Assembly (NCBI RefSeq): GCF_009827055.1 | Contig: NZ_WUMK01000004.1 | Coordinates: 62,001-126,000, forward strand | Direction of reading: 5' to 3' | Length of the DNA stretch: 64,000 nt | Source: Shinella kummerowiae | Lineage (GTDB): Bacteria; Pseudomonadota; Alphaproteobacteria; Rhizobiales; Rhizobiaceae | Shown here: positions 21,489-30,795 of the stretch, piece after piece | Numbering within the stretch: the first letter of the stretch is position 1 | Layout: every line of letters starts with the position of its first letter | Notes under the pieces: model-generated | Told to the model about the DNA's origin: nothing | Database searches by the model: none | The model's input: only the letters and a program-made list of their open reading frames with translations | Translations under genes and position numbers: made by a program

Positions 21489-23768
21489 ATGCGGCAGATG
21501 AATGAAGGCGCGAGCCTGCTTTCGGCAACGAACGACGCGGGAACGGGCGGCGACCGCCGCGCGTCCTTTGCCTTGCCAGGCCTGCTGCTTGCCGGTGGCG
21601 CGCTTGTCGCCGGGACGATCTCGCTGTTCATCCTGCTCGGCCTGACGCCGATCAAGCCTGAAGCGAATGTCGTCATCGCATCGGCGGCCATCAACGCAAT
21701 CTTCATCGTCGGCCTGATGTTCCTGATTGGCCGCGAAATCCTGCGACTTTTGCGGGCCCGCAGGCGCGGCCGAGCCGCGGCACGCCTGCATGTGCGGATC
21801 GTCGCCCTTTTCTCCATCGTCGCGATCACGCCGGCCGTGCTGGTGGCGATCTTTGCGTCCATCACGCTGGATGTCGGCCTCGATCGCTGGTTCTCGATCC
21901 GGACCCAGTCGATCGTCAGCTCGTCGCTTAATGTGGCGCAGGCCTATATGCTTGAGAATGCGAGCTACCTTCAGGGGCAGACCGTGTCGATGGCGAACGA
22001 CCTCGATCGCAATCGCCAGCTCTACAGCCTCGACCGGACGGGCTTCATAGAATTGATGACGCGACAGGCGCGCGGCCGCGGCATGCTCGGCGCTTTCCTG
22101 TTGCGCGCCGACGGTTCGACCCTCGTTCAGGCCAACATCCACACGGAAAGCCCGCTGCCGGCAGTTCCCGAGGAAGCGCTGCGCGCCTCCGCCGCGGGCC
22201 AGCCGACGCTCATTCCGCCGGGGACGACGAACCTCGTCGGCGCCATCATCAAGCTCGACAACATCCCGAATGCCTTCCTCTACACGATCCGCACAGTTGA
22301 TCCCGAAGTCATGCGCTCGATGCGGCTGATGGAGGAAAACACGGCGGAATACCGGGCTCTCGAAGCCGGTCGCACGACGTTGCAGATCGCTTTCGGCGTG
22401 CTTTATCTCGGTTTTGCCCTCATCGTGCTGCTTGCCGCGATCTGGACGGCAATCGCCGTCGCCGACCGGATTGTTCGGCCCATCCGCCAGTTGATCGGCG
22501 CTGCTGACAGCGTCGCCTCCGGCAATCTCGATGTAAGCGTGCCGGTGCGCGCGGTGGACGGCGACGTCGGCAACCTTTCGCGCACCTTCAACAAGATGAT
22601 CGCGGAAATTCGTGCGCAGCAGGCGCAGATTCTCGACGCGAAAGACGAGGTCGAACATCGCCGCCGGTTCATCGAGGCCGTGCTCTCCGGGGTGACCGCC
22701 GCCGTTATCGGCGTCGAGGACGATGGCAGGATGACCATCGCCAACCTCTCGGCAGAACTGCTGCTCGGTCGGAATGCCGGCGATCTCATCGGCAAGCCGC
22801 TGGCGGAGGTGGCGCCGGAAATCGCCGCCGTGCTCACCGAAGGGTCGAGCCGCTACCGCAACGACCATCGCAAGCAGGTCAATGTCATGCATGGCGGCAA
22901 GGAGCGGACGCTCAACGTGCAGGTGACGCGCGAGGAGGCGAAGGATGCGAAGGAATCCTATGTCGTCACGATCGACGACATTACCGACCTCGTCATCGCG
23001 CAGCGCTCGACGGCCTGGGCGGACGTCGCGCGGCGCATCGCACACGAGATCAAGAACCCGCTGACGCCGATCCAGCTTTCCGCAGAACGCATCCGTCGCC
23101 GCTACGGCAAGCAGATCGACCCAGAGGACCGGGCGGTCTTCGACCAGTGTACGGATACGATCGTGCGGCAGGTCGAAGACATCGGCCGCATGGTGGACGA
23201 GTTCTCGTCCTTCGCCCGCATGCCCAAGCCGACCAAGGAGCGTTCGGACCTACGCAACATCCTGAAGGATGCGGTGTTCCTGCGCGAAATGGGCAACAAT
23301 CACGTCACTTTCCACAAGGAACTGGGCGAGGTGCCGCTGACGGGGCTGTTCGATGCGCGCATGCTGGGCCAGGCCTTCGGCAATCTTATCAAGAATGCCG
23401 TGGAGGCGATCGAGGCTCTGCCGCCGGACGGGTCGCGCGAGGAGCGCAAGGTTTTCGTTCGCGCGACGCCCGACGATGCTGGACGGCGGTTCGTCGTCGA
23501 CGTCATTGACAACGGCAAGGGCCTGCCGACGGAGAACCGGCATCGTATTCTCGAACCCTATATGACGATGCGCGAGAAGGGCACGGGGCTCGGCCTCGCC
23601 ATCGTGAAGAAGATCATCGAAGACCATGGCGGGCAGTTGGAACTGCATGATGCCCCCGCGGATTTCGACAATGGCCACGGGGCAATGATCCGCGTGATCC
23701 TGCCCTACGAGGAAACGGTGGCCATCGGTGCGGACAAGAAGAGCAAGGAAATGAGCCATGGCGTCTGA
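21489..23768 (+). CDS. ntrY: Transmembrane sensor kinase NtrY
   Basis: NtrY is the membrane histidine kinase paired with NtrX, linked to nitrogen metabolism, envelope and redox adaptation. The 759-residue protein has three N-terminal transmembrane helices within about 30-140, a periplasmic loop and a fourth helix near 330-355. HAMP, PAS, the His motif [20 protein letters not shown] and the ATPase region (GTGLGLAIVKK) follow. I chose the ATG at 21489 because it has GGGAAG upstream; an in-frame TTG at 21354 would add 45 untypical residues. It overlaps ntrX by 11 bp. Confidence 0.94.
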   Translation: MRQMNEGASLLSATNDAGTGGDRRASFALPGLLLAGGALVAGTISLFILLGLTPIKPEANVVIASAAINAIFIVGLMFLIGREILRLLRARRRGRAAARLHVRIVALFSIVAITPAVLVAIFASITLDVGLDRWFSIRTQSIVSSSLNVAQAYMLENASYLQGQTVSMANDLDRNRQLYSLDRTGFIELMTRQARGRGMLGAFLLRADGSTLVQANIHTESPLPAVPEEALRASAAGQPTLIPPGTTNLVGAIIKLDNIPNAFLYTIRTVDPEVMRSMRLMEENTAEYRALEAGRTTLQIAFGVLYLGFALIVLLAAIWTAIAVADRIVRPIRQLIGAADSVASGNLDVSVPVRAVDGDVGNLSRTFNKMIAEIRAQQAQILDAKDEVEHRRRFIEAVLSGVTAAVIGVEDDGRMTIANLSAELLLGRNAGDLIGKPLAEVAPEIAAVLTEGSSRYRNDHRKQVNVMHGGKERTLNVQVTREEAKDAKESYVVTIDDITDLVIAQRSTAWADVARRIAHEIKNPLTPIQLSAERIRRRYGKQIDPEDRAVFDQCTDTIVRQVEDIGRMVDEFSSFARMPKPTKERSDLRNILKDAVFLREMGNNHVTFHKELGEVPLTGLFDARMLGQAFGNLIKNAVEAIEALPPDGSREERKVFVRATPDDAGRRFVVDVIDNGKGLPTENRHRILEPYMTMREKGTGLGLAIVKKIIEDHGGQLELHDAPADFDNGHGAMIRVILPYEETVAIGADKKSKEMSHGV

Positions 23769-25122
23769 TATTCTCGTAGTCGACGACGAAGAGGACATTC
23801 GCGAGATCGTCTCGGGCATCCTTTCGGACGAGGGGCACGAAACGCGCACCGCCTATGACAGCGACAGCGCGCTCGCCGCGATCAGCGACCGCGTGCCGCG
23901 CCTGATCTTCCTCGACATCTGGATGCAGGGCAGCAAACTCGACGGGCTGGCGCTGCTCGACGAGATCAAGAGCCGCTATCCGGACCTGCCGGTCGTGATG
24001 ATTTCGGGCCACGGCAATATCGAGACGGCCGTTTCGGCGATTCGCCGCGGCGCCTATGATTTCATCGAGAAGCCGTTCAAGGCGGACCGGCTTATTCTCA
24101 TCGCCGAGCGGGCGCTGGAGAATTCCAAGCTGCGCCGCGAGGTGACGGAGCTGAAGAAGCGTTCCGGCGATCCGGCGGAGCTGATCGGCACCTCCGTCGC
24201 CGTCTCGCAGTTGCGCCAGAATATCGACAAGGTCTCGCCGACCAACAGCCGAATCATGATCCTCGGCCCGTCCGGTTCCGGCAAGGAGCTGGTGGCGCGC
24301 ATGATCCATCGGAAATCGACCCGTGCGACGGGACCGTTCGTCGTGCTCAACGCTGCGGCGATCACGCCGGAACGCATGGAAGTCGCGCTGTTCGGGACGG
24401 AAGGCACGCCCGGCCAGGCGCGCAAGACAGGCGCACTGGAAGAGGCCCATGGCGGCATTCTCTATCTCGACGAGATCGGTGAAATGCCGCGCGAGACGCA
24501 GAACAAGATCCTGCGCGTACTCGTCGACCAGCAGTTCGAGCGCGTCGGCGGTTCGAAGCGGGTGAGGGTGGATGTGCGCATCATTTCCTCGACAGCCTAC
24601 AATCTCGAAAGTCTGATCGCCGAGGGCGGTTTCCGCGAGGACCTCTACCACCGCCTCGCCGTCGTGCCGGTGCGCGTGCCGCCGTTGGCGGAGCGCCGTG
24701 AGGACATTCCGTTCCTCGTCGACATGTTCATGCGCCAGGTCAGCGAGCAGGCGGGCATCCGCGCGCGGAAAATCGGTGACGATGCGCTTGCCGTGCTGCA
24801 AGCCCACGACTGGCCGGGCAACATCCGCCAGTTGCGCAACAATATCGAGCGCCTGATGATTCTCGCCCGCAGCGACGGCCCGGATACGCCGATCACCGCC
24901 GATATGCTGCCGACGGAAGTGGGTGACATGCTGCCGAAGATTTCGACTCAGGGCGACCAGCACATTATGACGCTGCCGCTGCGTGAGGCGCGTGAAATGT
25001 TTGAGCGCGACTATCTCATCGCCCAGATCAATCGTTTCGGCGGCAACATTTCCCGTACCGCCGAATTTGTCGGCATGGAACGCTCCGCGCTCCATCGCAA
25101 ACTGAAGTCGCTTGGCGTATAA
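23758..25122 (+). CDS. ntrX: Response regulator NtrX
   Basis: The 454-residue protein has a receiver domain with Asp53 in FLDIWMQG, a sigma-54-activator-like AAA+ domain with Walker A GPSGSGKELVAR, and a Fis-type DNA-binding C-terminus (FVGMERSALHRKLKSLGV). The GAFTGA loop needed to contact sigma-54 is replaced by TEGTPGQARKTGAL. This makes conventional sigma-54 activation unlikely and agrees with NtrX acting on other promoters in alphaproteobacteria. It is coupled to ntrY by overlap. Confidence 0.95.
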   Translation: MASDILVVDDEEDIREIVSGILSDEGHETRTAYDSDSALAAISDRVPRLIFLDIWMQGSKLDGLALLDEIKSRYPDLPVVMISGHGNIETAVSAIRRGAYDFIEKPFKADRLILIAERALENSKLRREVTELKKRSGDPAELIGTSVAVSQLRQNIDKVSPTNSRIMILGPSGSGKELVARMIHRKSTRATGPFVVLNAAAITPERMEVALFGTEGTPGQARKTGALEEAHGGILYLDEIGEMPRETQNKILRVLVDQQFERVGGSKRVRVDVRIISSTAYNLESLIAEGGFREDLYHRLAVVPVRVPPLAERREDIPFLVDMFMRQVSEQAGIRARKIGDDALAVLQAHDWPGNIRQLRNNIERLMILARSDGPDTPITADMLPTEVGDMLPKISTQGDQHIMTLPLREAREMFERDYLIAQINRFGGNISRTAEFVGMERSALHRKLKSLGV

Positions 25123-25151
25123 GGCCGTCCAGGGACTACGGGGTTTAGGGT

Positions 25152-26528
25152 ATGAAAGTCATCATCTGCGGCGCCGGACGCGTCGGATACGGTATCGCAG
25201 AACGGCTCTCGGAAGAGGGTAACGACGTTTCGGTGATCGACACGCAACCGTCGCTGATCGCTGCCATCACCGAGACGCTCGACGTCAGCGGTATCGTCGG
25301 CCATGGCGCGCATCCGGAGGTGCTGGCCAAGGCCGGCGCCGACCAGGCCGACATGTTGATCGCCGTCACGTTGTTCGACGAGATCAACATGGTCGCCTGC
25401 CAGGTGGCGCATTCGCTGTTCAATGTGCCAACCAAGATCGCCCGCATTCGCGCCCAGAGCTATCTTGCGCCGGAATATTCCGATCTCTTCTCGCGCGATG
25501 ACATGCCGATCGACGTCACTATCTCGCCGGAGGTGGAAGTCGGCAAGATGGTGCTGCGGCGCATCTCCTTCCCGGGCGCGACCGATGTCGTGCGCTTTGC
25601 CGACGATCGCATCGTCATGGTGGCGATCGAGTGCATGGAGGATTGCCCGGTCGTCGAGACGCCGTTGAAGCAGTTGAGCGAACTCTTCCCCGATTTGAAT
25701 GCCACCGTCACCGGCATCTTCTCGAACGGCAAGCTTTCCGTGCCGAACTCCACCGATCAGCTGCATTCGGGCGATCTGGCCTATGTGGTTTGCGACAGGG
25801 GGCATGTGCGCCGCACGCTTGCACTGTTCGGCCACGAGGAGCAGGAGGCCGCGCGCATCGTCATCGCCGGCGGGGGCAATATCGGCTATTTTGTCGCCAA
25901 GACGATCGAGGACTATCAGCCGAAGACCCGGTTGAAGATCATCGAGAGCGACCGCGAGCGTGCGATTGTCGTGGCCGACAAGCTGCGCAATGCCGTCGTG
26001 CTGCACGGTTCGGCGCTCGACCAGAAGATGCTGCTGCAGGCCGATATCCAGGATGCGGACCTGATCGTGGCGCTGACCAACAACGACCAGATCAACATTC
26101 TCGGCAGCGTGATGGCCAAGCGCCTCGGCTGCAAGCAGAACCTCGTGCTGGTCAACGACCCGATGTATCAGGATTTCACCAAGACGCTCGGTATCGACGC
26201 CCATATCAATCCGCGCGCCGTGACGATTTCGGGCATTCTGCAACACGTGCGCAAGGGCCGCATCCGCTCGGTCTACGCGGTGCAGAAAGGGTCGGCCGAG
26301 GTTATCGAGGCGGAAGCCCTGGAGACGTCGCCGCTCGTCGGCAAGCCGCTGCGCGAGATCGAACTGCCGCCCGGCATCCGTATCGGTGCGATCTACCGCG
26401 ACAAGGCGGTGATTCGCCCTGATGGCGATACGAAGATCAAGGCGAAGGACCGGGTGGTGCTCTTCGCCGCTGCCGCGGCCGTGCGCCATGTCGAGCAACT
26501 GTTCCGCGTCAGCATCCAGTATTTCTAA
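25152..26528 (+). CDS. trkA: Trk potassium uptake regulatory protein TrkA
   Basis: TrkA is the cytosolic, nucleotide-binding gating subunit of Trk/Ktr potassium channels. The 458-residue protein has two RCK units. The first Rossmann motif is CGAGRVGYGIAERL near the N-terminus and the second is AGGGNIGYFVAKTI near residue 240. Each is followed by a TrkA-C domain (PLVGKPLREIELPPG marks the second). The gene is conserved directly after ntrX in rhizobia and is 30 bp away. Confidence 0.95.
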   Translation: MKVIICGAGRVGYGIAERLSEEGNDVSVIDTQPSLIAAITETLDVSGIVGHGAHPEVLAKAGADQADMLIAVTLFDEINMVACQVAHSLFNVPTKIARIRAQSYLAPEYSDLFSRDDMPIDVTISPEVEVGKMVLRRISFPGATDVVRFADDRIVMVAIECMEDCPVVETPLKQLSELFPDLNATVTGIFSNGKLSVPNSTDQLHSGDLAYVVCDRGHVRRTLALFGHEEQEAARIVIAGGGNIGYFVAKTIEDYQPKTRLKIIESDRERAIVVADKLRNAVVLHGSALDQKMLLQADIQDADLIVALTNNDQINILGSVMAKRLGCKQNLVLVNDPMYQDFTKTLGIDAHINPRAVTISGILQHVRKGRIRSVYAVQKGSAEVIEAEALETSPLVGKPLREIELPPGIRIGAIYRDKAVIRPDGDTKIKAKDRVVLFAAAAAVRHVEQLFRVSIQYF

Positions 26529-26536
26529 GGGTACCC

Positions 26537-27400
26537 ATGCCTCGCTTTGCCTATGTCAACGGCCGCTATGTGCGCCATGCCGATGCTGCCGTGCATATCG
26601 ATGACCGTGGCCTCGTGTTTGCCGATGCGGTGTATGAAGTCTGTCAGGTGCAACAGGGCTTCATCGTCGACATCACGCGCCATCTCGACCGGCTCGACCG
26701 GTCGCTTGGCGAAATCCGCATTCGTCCGCCCATGCCCCGGGCAGTTCTGACGGGCGTCATGCGCGAGGTGCTCCGCCGCAATCGCGTCGTCAACGGCATG
26801 GTCTACCTCCAGGTGACACGCGGCCGGGCGAAACGCGACCACGTTTTCCCTTCGCCAGAGGTGCGTGCATCGCTCATCGTGACGGCGAAGGCGATGAATC
26901 CTGCTGTAAACGCCGCGAAATATGCGGCGGGCATCAAGGCGGTTACGGTCGCCGACAATCGCTGGGGCAGGGTGGACATCAAGACCGTCGGCCTGTTACC
27001 GAATGTGCTGGCCCGCCAGCAGGCAAAGGAGGCAGGCGCGCAAGAGGCGATTTTCGTCGATGCCGACGGCTACGTCACCGAGGGTGGTGCGACGAATCTG
27101 TGGATCGTCGACCGTGCCGGAAAACTCGCCACGCGCCCGGCCGATCACGCCATCCTGCGCGGCGTCACGCGCACGACGCTGCTGGACGTGGCGAAAAAAC
27201 TTGGGATTGATGTCGAGGAGCGCCGCTTTTCGGTTGCGGATATGCTGGAGGCGAGGGAAGTTTTCATCACCGGGGCGACGACGATCTGTCTGCCGGTGGT
27301 TTCCATCGACGGGCAAACGATCGCCAACGGCCATCCGGGCATGACGGCGCAGAAAATCCGGGATGCCTTTTTCGCCGTTGCGGAGAAGACCGCGATTTGA
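26537..27400 (+). CDS. Class IV PLP aminotransferase, D-amino-acid aminotransferase type
   Basis: A 287-residue fold-type IV PLP enzyme. Typical stretches are [20 protein letters not shown] at the N-terminus, the catalytic-lysine segment [16 protein letters not shown] and the family motif [10 protein letters not shown]. The closest known activities are D-alanine transaminase and branched-chain or 4-amino-4-deoxychorismate enzymes; DIKT favours the D-amino-acid type. It follows trkA by 8 bp and precedes hfq, the usual rhizobial order. Confidence 0.88.
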   Translation: MPRFAYVNGRYVRHADAAVHIDDRGLVFADAVYEVCQVQQGFIVDITRHLDRLDRSLGEIRIRPPMPRAVLTGVMREVLRRNRVVNGMVYLQVTRGRAKRDHVFPSPEVRASLIVTAKAMNPAVNAAKYAAGIKAVTVADNRWGRVDIKTVGLLPNVLARQQAKEAGAQEAIFVDADGYVTEGGATNLWIVDRAGKLATRPADHAILRGVTRTTLLDVAKKLGIDVEERRFSVADMLEAREVFITGATTICLPVVSIDGQTIANGHPGMTAQKIRDAFFAVAEKTAI

Positions 27401-27500
27401 TACCAGAATCGACGGTCCGGGAATTTCTTGCCGGGCCTGGGGACAATTTTATTTTCAGTCAACCGGTCTCAAGGGCCGGCAATCAGAAAGAAGCGGCGCG

Positions 27501-27743
27501 ATGGCGGAACGTTCTCAAAACCTGCAGGATCTTTTTCTTAATACCGTTCGCAAGCAAAAGATTTCCCTGACAATCTTTCTCATCAACGGGGTCAAGTTGA
27601 CCGGGGTTGTTACGTCTTTCGACAACTTCTGCGTGCTTCTCCGTCGCGACGGTCACTCGCAGCTCGTGTACAAACACGCGATCTCGACCATCATGCCGGG
27701 CCAGCCGTTGCAGATGTTCGAGACCGAGGAAAGCGGCTCCTGA
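27501..27743 (+). CDS. hfq: RNA chaperone Hfq
   Basis: Hfq is a hexameric Sm-like protein that pairs small RNAs with mRNAs. The 80-residue protein has the Sm1 motif ([18 protein letters not shown]) and the Sm2 motif with YKHAIST, plus a short acidic C-terminal tail (ETEESGS). The ATG at 27501 follows AGAAAGAAG. It lies 77 bp before hflX in the widespread hfq-hflX arrangement. Confidence 0.98.
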   Translation: MAERSQNLQDLFLNTVRKQKISLTIFLINGVKLTGVVTSFDNFCVLLRRDGHSQLVYKHAISTIMPGQPLQMFETEESGS

Positions 27744-27820
27744 CAGGACCCAAGAAAATTAGCAAAACCGATGTAAACACGGATTCCATCGTCCCGGACG
27801 TCGAAAAACGCCGGGACGAT

Positions 27821-29143
27821 ATGCGCGCTGTCGTCATAGCACCTGTCTTGAAGGCGGCGCGCGCCAAGCCCAATCCGACCGCTGTCGCACGCTCCGACGA
27901 GGCACGCCTGGAAGAGGCTGTCGGCCTCGCCCGTGCCATCGACCTGACCATTGTCCACTCCGCTGTCGTGCCCGTCAGCCAGCCGAAACCCGGCACGCTG
28001 CTCGGCACTGGCAAGATCGCGGAAATCAAGGAGTCGCTCGACGAGCACGATGCCGGCCTCGTCATCGTCGATCATCCGCTGACGCCTGTACAGCAGCGCA
28101 ACCTCGAGAAGGAATGGAACGCCAAGGTCATCGACCGGACGGGCCTCATCCTCGAAATCTTCGGCCGGCGCGCCTCCACCAAGGAAGGCACGTTGCAGGT
28201 CGAGCTGGCGCATCTCAACTACCAGCGCGGCCGTCTCGTGCGCAGCTGGACCCACCTTGAACGCCAGCGCGGTGGCGCGGGCTTCATGGGTGGTCCGGGT
28301 GAAACGCAGATCGAAGCCGACCGCCGGCTGTTGCAGGACAAGATCATCAAGCTGGAACGCGAGCTGGAGCAGGTGCGCCGCACCCGCCAGCTCCACCGCT
28401 CGAAGCGCAAGAAGGTGCCGCACCCGATCGTGGCGCTTGTCGGCTACACCAACGCCGGAAAGTCGACGCTGTTCAACCGGATCACCGGGGCAGGGGTTCT
28501 CGCCGAGGACATGCTGTTTGCAACGCTCGATCCGACGTTGCGACGCATGAAGCTGCCACAGGGCCGCACCGTCATCCTGTCGGACACGGTGGGCTTCATC
28601 TCCGACCTGCCGACCCACCTTGTCGCGGCCTTCCGCGCCACGCTGGAAGAAGTGCTGGAAGCGGATCTCATTCTCCATGTGCGCGACATGTCCGACCCGG
28701 ACAATGGCGCGCAATCGTCGGACGTGCTGCGCATCCTCGGCGATCTCGGCATCGACGAGAAGGATGGCGCCGAGCGCATCCTCGAAGTCTGGAACAAGAT
28801 CGACCGGCTGGAGCCGGAGGCGCGCGATGCGCTCGTGCAGAAGTCCGAGAACCAGCCGAACGTGATCGCCGTTTCCGCGATTTCGGGCGAGGGCGTCGAT
28901 ACGCTGCTTGGCGAAATCAACCAGCGGCTTTCCGGCGTGCTCGTCGATCGTGACGTCATCGTGCCGGTGATGCAGTTGCAGCTTCTGCCGTGGATCTACG
29001 ATCATTCGATCATCGATCTCCGCGAAGATATGGAAGACGGCAATGTACGGCTGGAACTGCGGCTGACGGAAACCGAAGCGGCTGAACTCGATCGCCGGCT
29101 GGGTATTGGGCAGAAGGCTCAGCGAGAGGACTGGGAGCGCTAA
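27821..29143 (+). CDS. hflX: GTPase HflX
   Basis: HflX is a ribosome-associated GTPase that splits stalled 70S ribosomes under stress. The 440-residue protein has the HflX N-terminal domain (SQPKPGTLLGTGKIAEI), a coiled-coil subdomain (GPGETQIEADRRLLQDKI) and the G domain with G1 GYTNAGKSTLFN, G3 DTVGFISDLP and G4 NKID. The reading frame stays open upstream into the 3' end of hfq, so a non-ATG start giving up to about 20 more residues is possible. The stop lies within a hairpin shared with mazG. Confidence 0.94.
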   Translation: MRAVVIAPVLKAARAKPNPTAVARSDEARLEEAVGLARAIDLTIVHSAVVPVSQPKPGTLLGTGKIAEIKESLDEHDAGLVIVDHPLTPVQQRNLEKEWNAKVIDRTGLILEIFGRRASTKEGTLQVELAHLNYQRGRLVRSWTHLERQRGGAGFMGGPGETQIEADRRLLQDKIIKLERELEQVRRTRQLHRSKRKKVPHPIVALVGYTNAGKSTLFNRITGAGVLAEDMLFATLDPTLRRMKLPQGRTVILSDTVGFISDLPTHLVAAFRATLEEVLEADLILHVRDMSDPDNGAQSSDVLRILGDLGIDEKDGAERILEVWNKIDRLEPEARDALVQKSENQPNVIAVSAISGEGVDTLLGEINQRLSGVLVDRDVIVPVMQLQLLPWIYDHSIIDLREDMEDGNVRLELRLTETEAAELDRRLGIGQKAQREDWER

Positions 29144-29172
29144 CGCAACGTCACTTTGCTGACGTTGCGTTA
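29141..29172. terminator. Bidirectional hairpin spanning the hflX and mazG stop codons
   Basis: TAACGCAACGTCA (29141-29153) is perfectly complementary to 29160-29172 around the loop CTTTGC. The arms include the hflX stop (TAA) and the mazG stop (TGA on the minus strand). It probably terminates both convergent transcripts. Confidence 0.7.
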
Positions 29173-30002
29173 TCCAAGCTTCGTTCGATCTGCTTGGCGG
29201 CCTGCCAAAGTTCCTCCATGCGCTCCAGCGTTGCCGCCTCCAGGCTTTCGCCATTGGCGCTGAGACTCTCCTCGATATGGGAGAAGCGGTTGCGGAACTT
29301 GGTGTTCGTGCCGCGCAGCGCCATTTCCGGATCGGCGCCGACATGGCGACCGATATTGACCAGCGCGAAGATCAGGTCGCCGAGTTCGTCGGCGACGGCC
29401 TTCTGGTCGTCGTTCTGCAGCGCCTCGCGCAACTCGCCGATTTCTTCCTCGATCTTGTCGAGGATCGGGGCTGGCTCCGACCAGTCGAAGCCCACCTTGG
29501 CGGCGCGTTCCTGAAGTTTCAGGGCTTCGACAAGGGCGGGGAAAGACCGCTGCACGGAGCCAAGGTGGCCGCGCAACGGATCGTCCGGCAGCCCACGCCG
29601 TGCTCGGCGCTCCTTGCGTTCGCGCTTTTCCGCCTGCTTGATGTCGTCCCATTGCAGTTTCACCGCCTCGGGCGTGTCCGCGTCCGAGCGGGCGAAGACA
29701 TGCGGGTGGCGGCGGATCATCTTGTGCGTCACCGCCTCGACGACATTGCCGAAATCGAATTCGCCGCGCTCCTCCGCCATACGAGCATGGAAAACCACCT
29801 GCAGGAGGAGGTCGCCCAGTTCCTCGCAAAGGTCGTCCATGTCGTTCCGCTCGATGGCGTCCGCGACCTCGTAGGCCTCTTCGATCGTATAGGGCTTGAT
29901 CGTCTCGAAGGTCTGGACGACATCCCACGGGCAGCCGGTTTCCGGTTGGCGCAGGACAGCCATGATCTCGATCAGGCGCTCGATGTCGCGGCTCGGTTCC
30001 AT
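29151..30002 (-). CDS. mazG: Nucleoside triphosphate pyrophosphohydrolase MazG
   Basis: MazG hydrolyses nucleoside triphosphates to monophosphates and pyrophosphate, as housecleaning and in alarmone control. The 283-residue protein has two MazG domains. The first has CPWDVVQTFETIKPYTIEEA and EELGDLLLQVVFHARMAEE, and the second has EEEIGELREAL and DELGDLIFALVNIGRH. The ATG at 30002 was chosen over an in-frame TTG at 30008. It is followed upstream by a deaminase gene on the same strand, 8 bp away. Confidence 0.94.
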   Translation of the reverse strand: MEPSRDIERLIEIMAVLRQPETGCPWDVVQTFETIKPYTIEEAYEVADAIERNDMDDLCEELGDLLLQVVFHARMAEERGEFDFGNVVEAVTHKMIRRHPHVFARSDADTPEAVKLQWDDIKQAEKRERKERRARRGLPDDPLRGHLGSVQRSFPALVEALKLQERAAKVGFDWSEPAPILDKIEEEIGELREALQNDDQKAVADELGDLIFALVNIGRHVGADPEMALRGTNTKFRNRFSHIEESLSANGESLEAATLERMEELWQAAKQIERSLDNATSAK

Positions 30003-30010
30003 GATCAATC

Positions 30011-30598
30011 TCAGTTCAGCGGGATGTTGTTGTCGGACTTGCCGGACTGGTAGCTTTCGGAAAGCCTGTCATAGGCCGCGCGGATTTCGGCATCCTGCTT
30101 TTTGAGGTCCGTTTTCGCGGTCTCGTCGGCGGTGGCGATGAGGTCGGCGATGGCGGCGGAGTGCCAGAAGGCATTGGTCTTTGCGTACCCACCCGGCTCG
30201 AGCCGGAAAACTTCCTTCAGGATGCGCAGGTCGTGCGGGATGGCAAAGCTGTCGCGCGAATCCTCGTGGCTGAAGAAGTAGTAGAAATTGTCGAACCCGG
30301 CCCAGGTGATGGCGGAAAGGCACATGGAGCAGGGTTCATGCGTCGAGAGGAAGACGTAGTCCTTGGTGTTTGGCCTTTCCACACGCTCGTAGAAGCGCTT
30401 CAGCGTGTGCACTTCGCCATGCCACAGCGGGTTTTCCGTCTCGTTGTTGGTTTCCGCCAAGACCAGCGAAAGGTCGGTCTTGCGGAGGATGGCGGCGCCA
30501 AAAATCTTGTTGCCGGCGGCGACGCCGTCGCGTGTCAGCGGCAGGATATCGAACTCCATGACGTCGAGCAGACGTTTTGCGAGGGCGGCCTGGTCCAT
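30011..30598 (-). CDS. Cytidine/deoxycytidylate deaminase-fold protein
   Basis: A 195-residue zinc-dependent deaminase-fold protein. The zinc motif is HGEVH (family consensus H-A-E) and PCSMC. The long insertion FDNFYYFFSHEDSRDSF and the C-terminal helices differ from TadA and guanine deaminase, so the substrate is uncertain. Similar proteins are annotated as nucleoside deaminase or tRNA-specific adenosine deaminase-like. It probably shares a transcript with mazG. The promoter would lie in the 197-bp divergent region before cysG. Confidence 0.8.
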   Translation of the reverse strand: MDQAALAKRLLDVMEFDILPLTRDGVAAGNKIFGAAILRKTDLSLVLAETNNETENPLWHGEVHTLKRFYERVERPNTKDYVFLSTHEPCSMCLSAITWAGFDNFYYFFSHEDSRDSFAIPHDLRILKEVFRLEPGGYAKTNAFWHSAAIADLIATADETAKTDLKKQDAEIRAAYDRLSESYQSGKSDNNIPLN

Positions 30599-30795
30599 GA
30601 TGGGATCCCCGATTGTGATATGCTGGCATCCTTACCGGGCGCCCGGGCAAGGGGGCAAGAGCGTCCGGTGACTTATGCTCAAAATGCCGAACCTCGGAGT
30701 AAAACAATACGCCCCTCCTTGGGCATTGGAATTTCTGTTTCTTTTGTTTGTGGCCATTTTTGGCGATAGTGCGCAAACTTCAACCGGACCAAACC

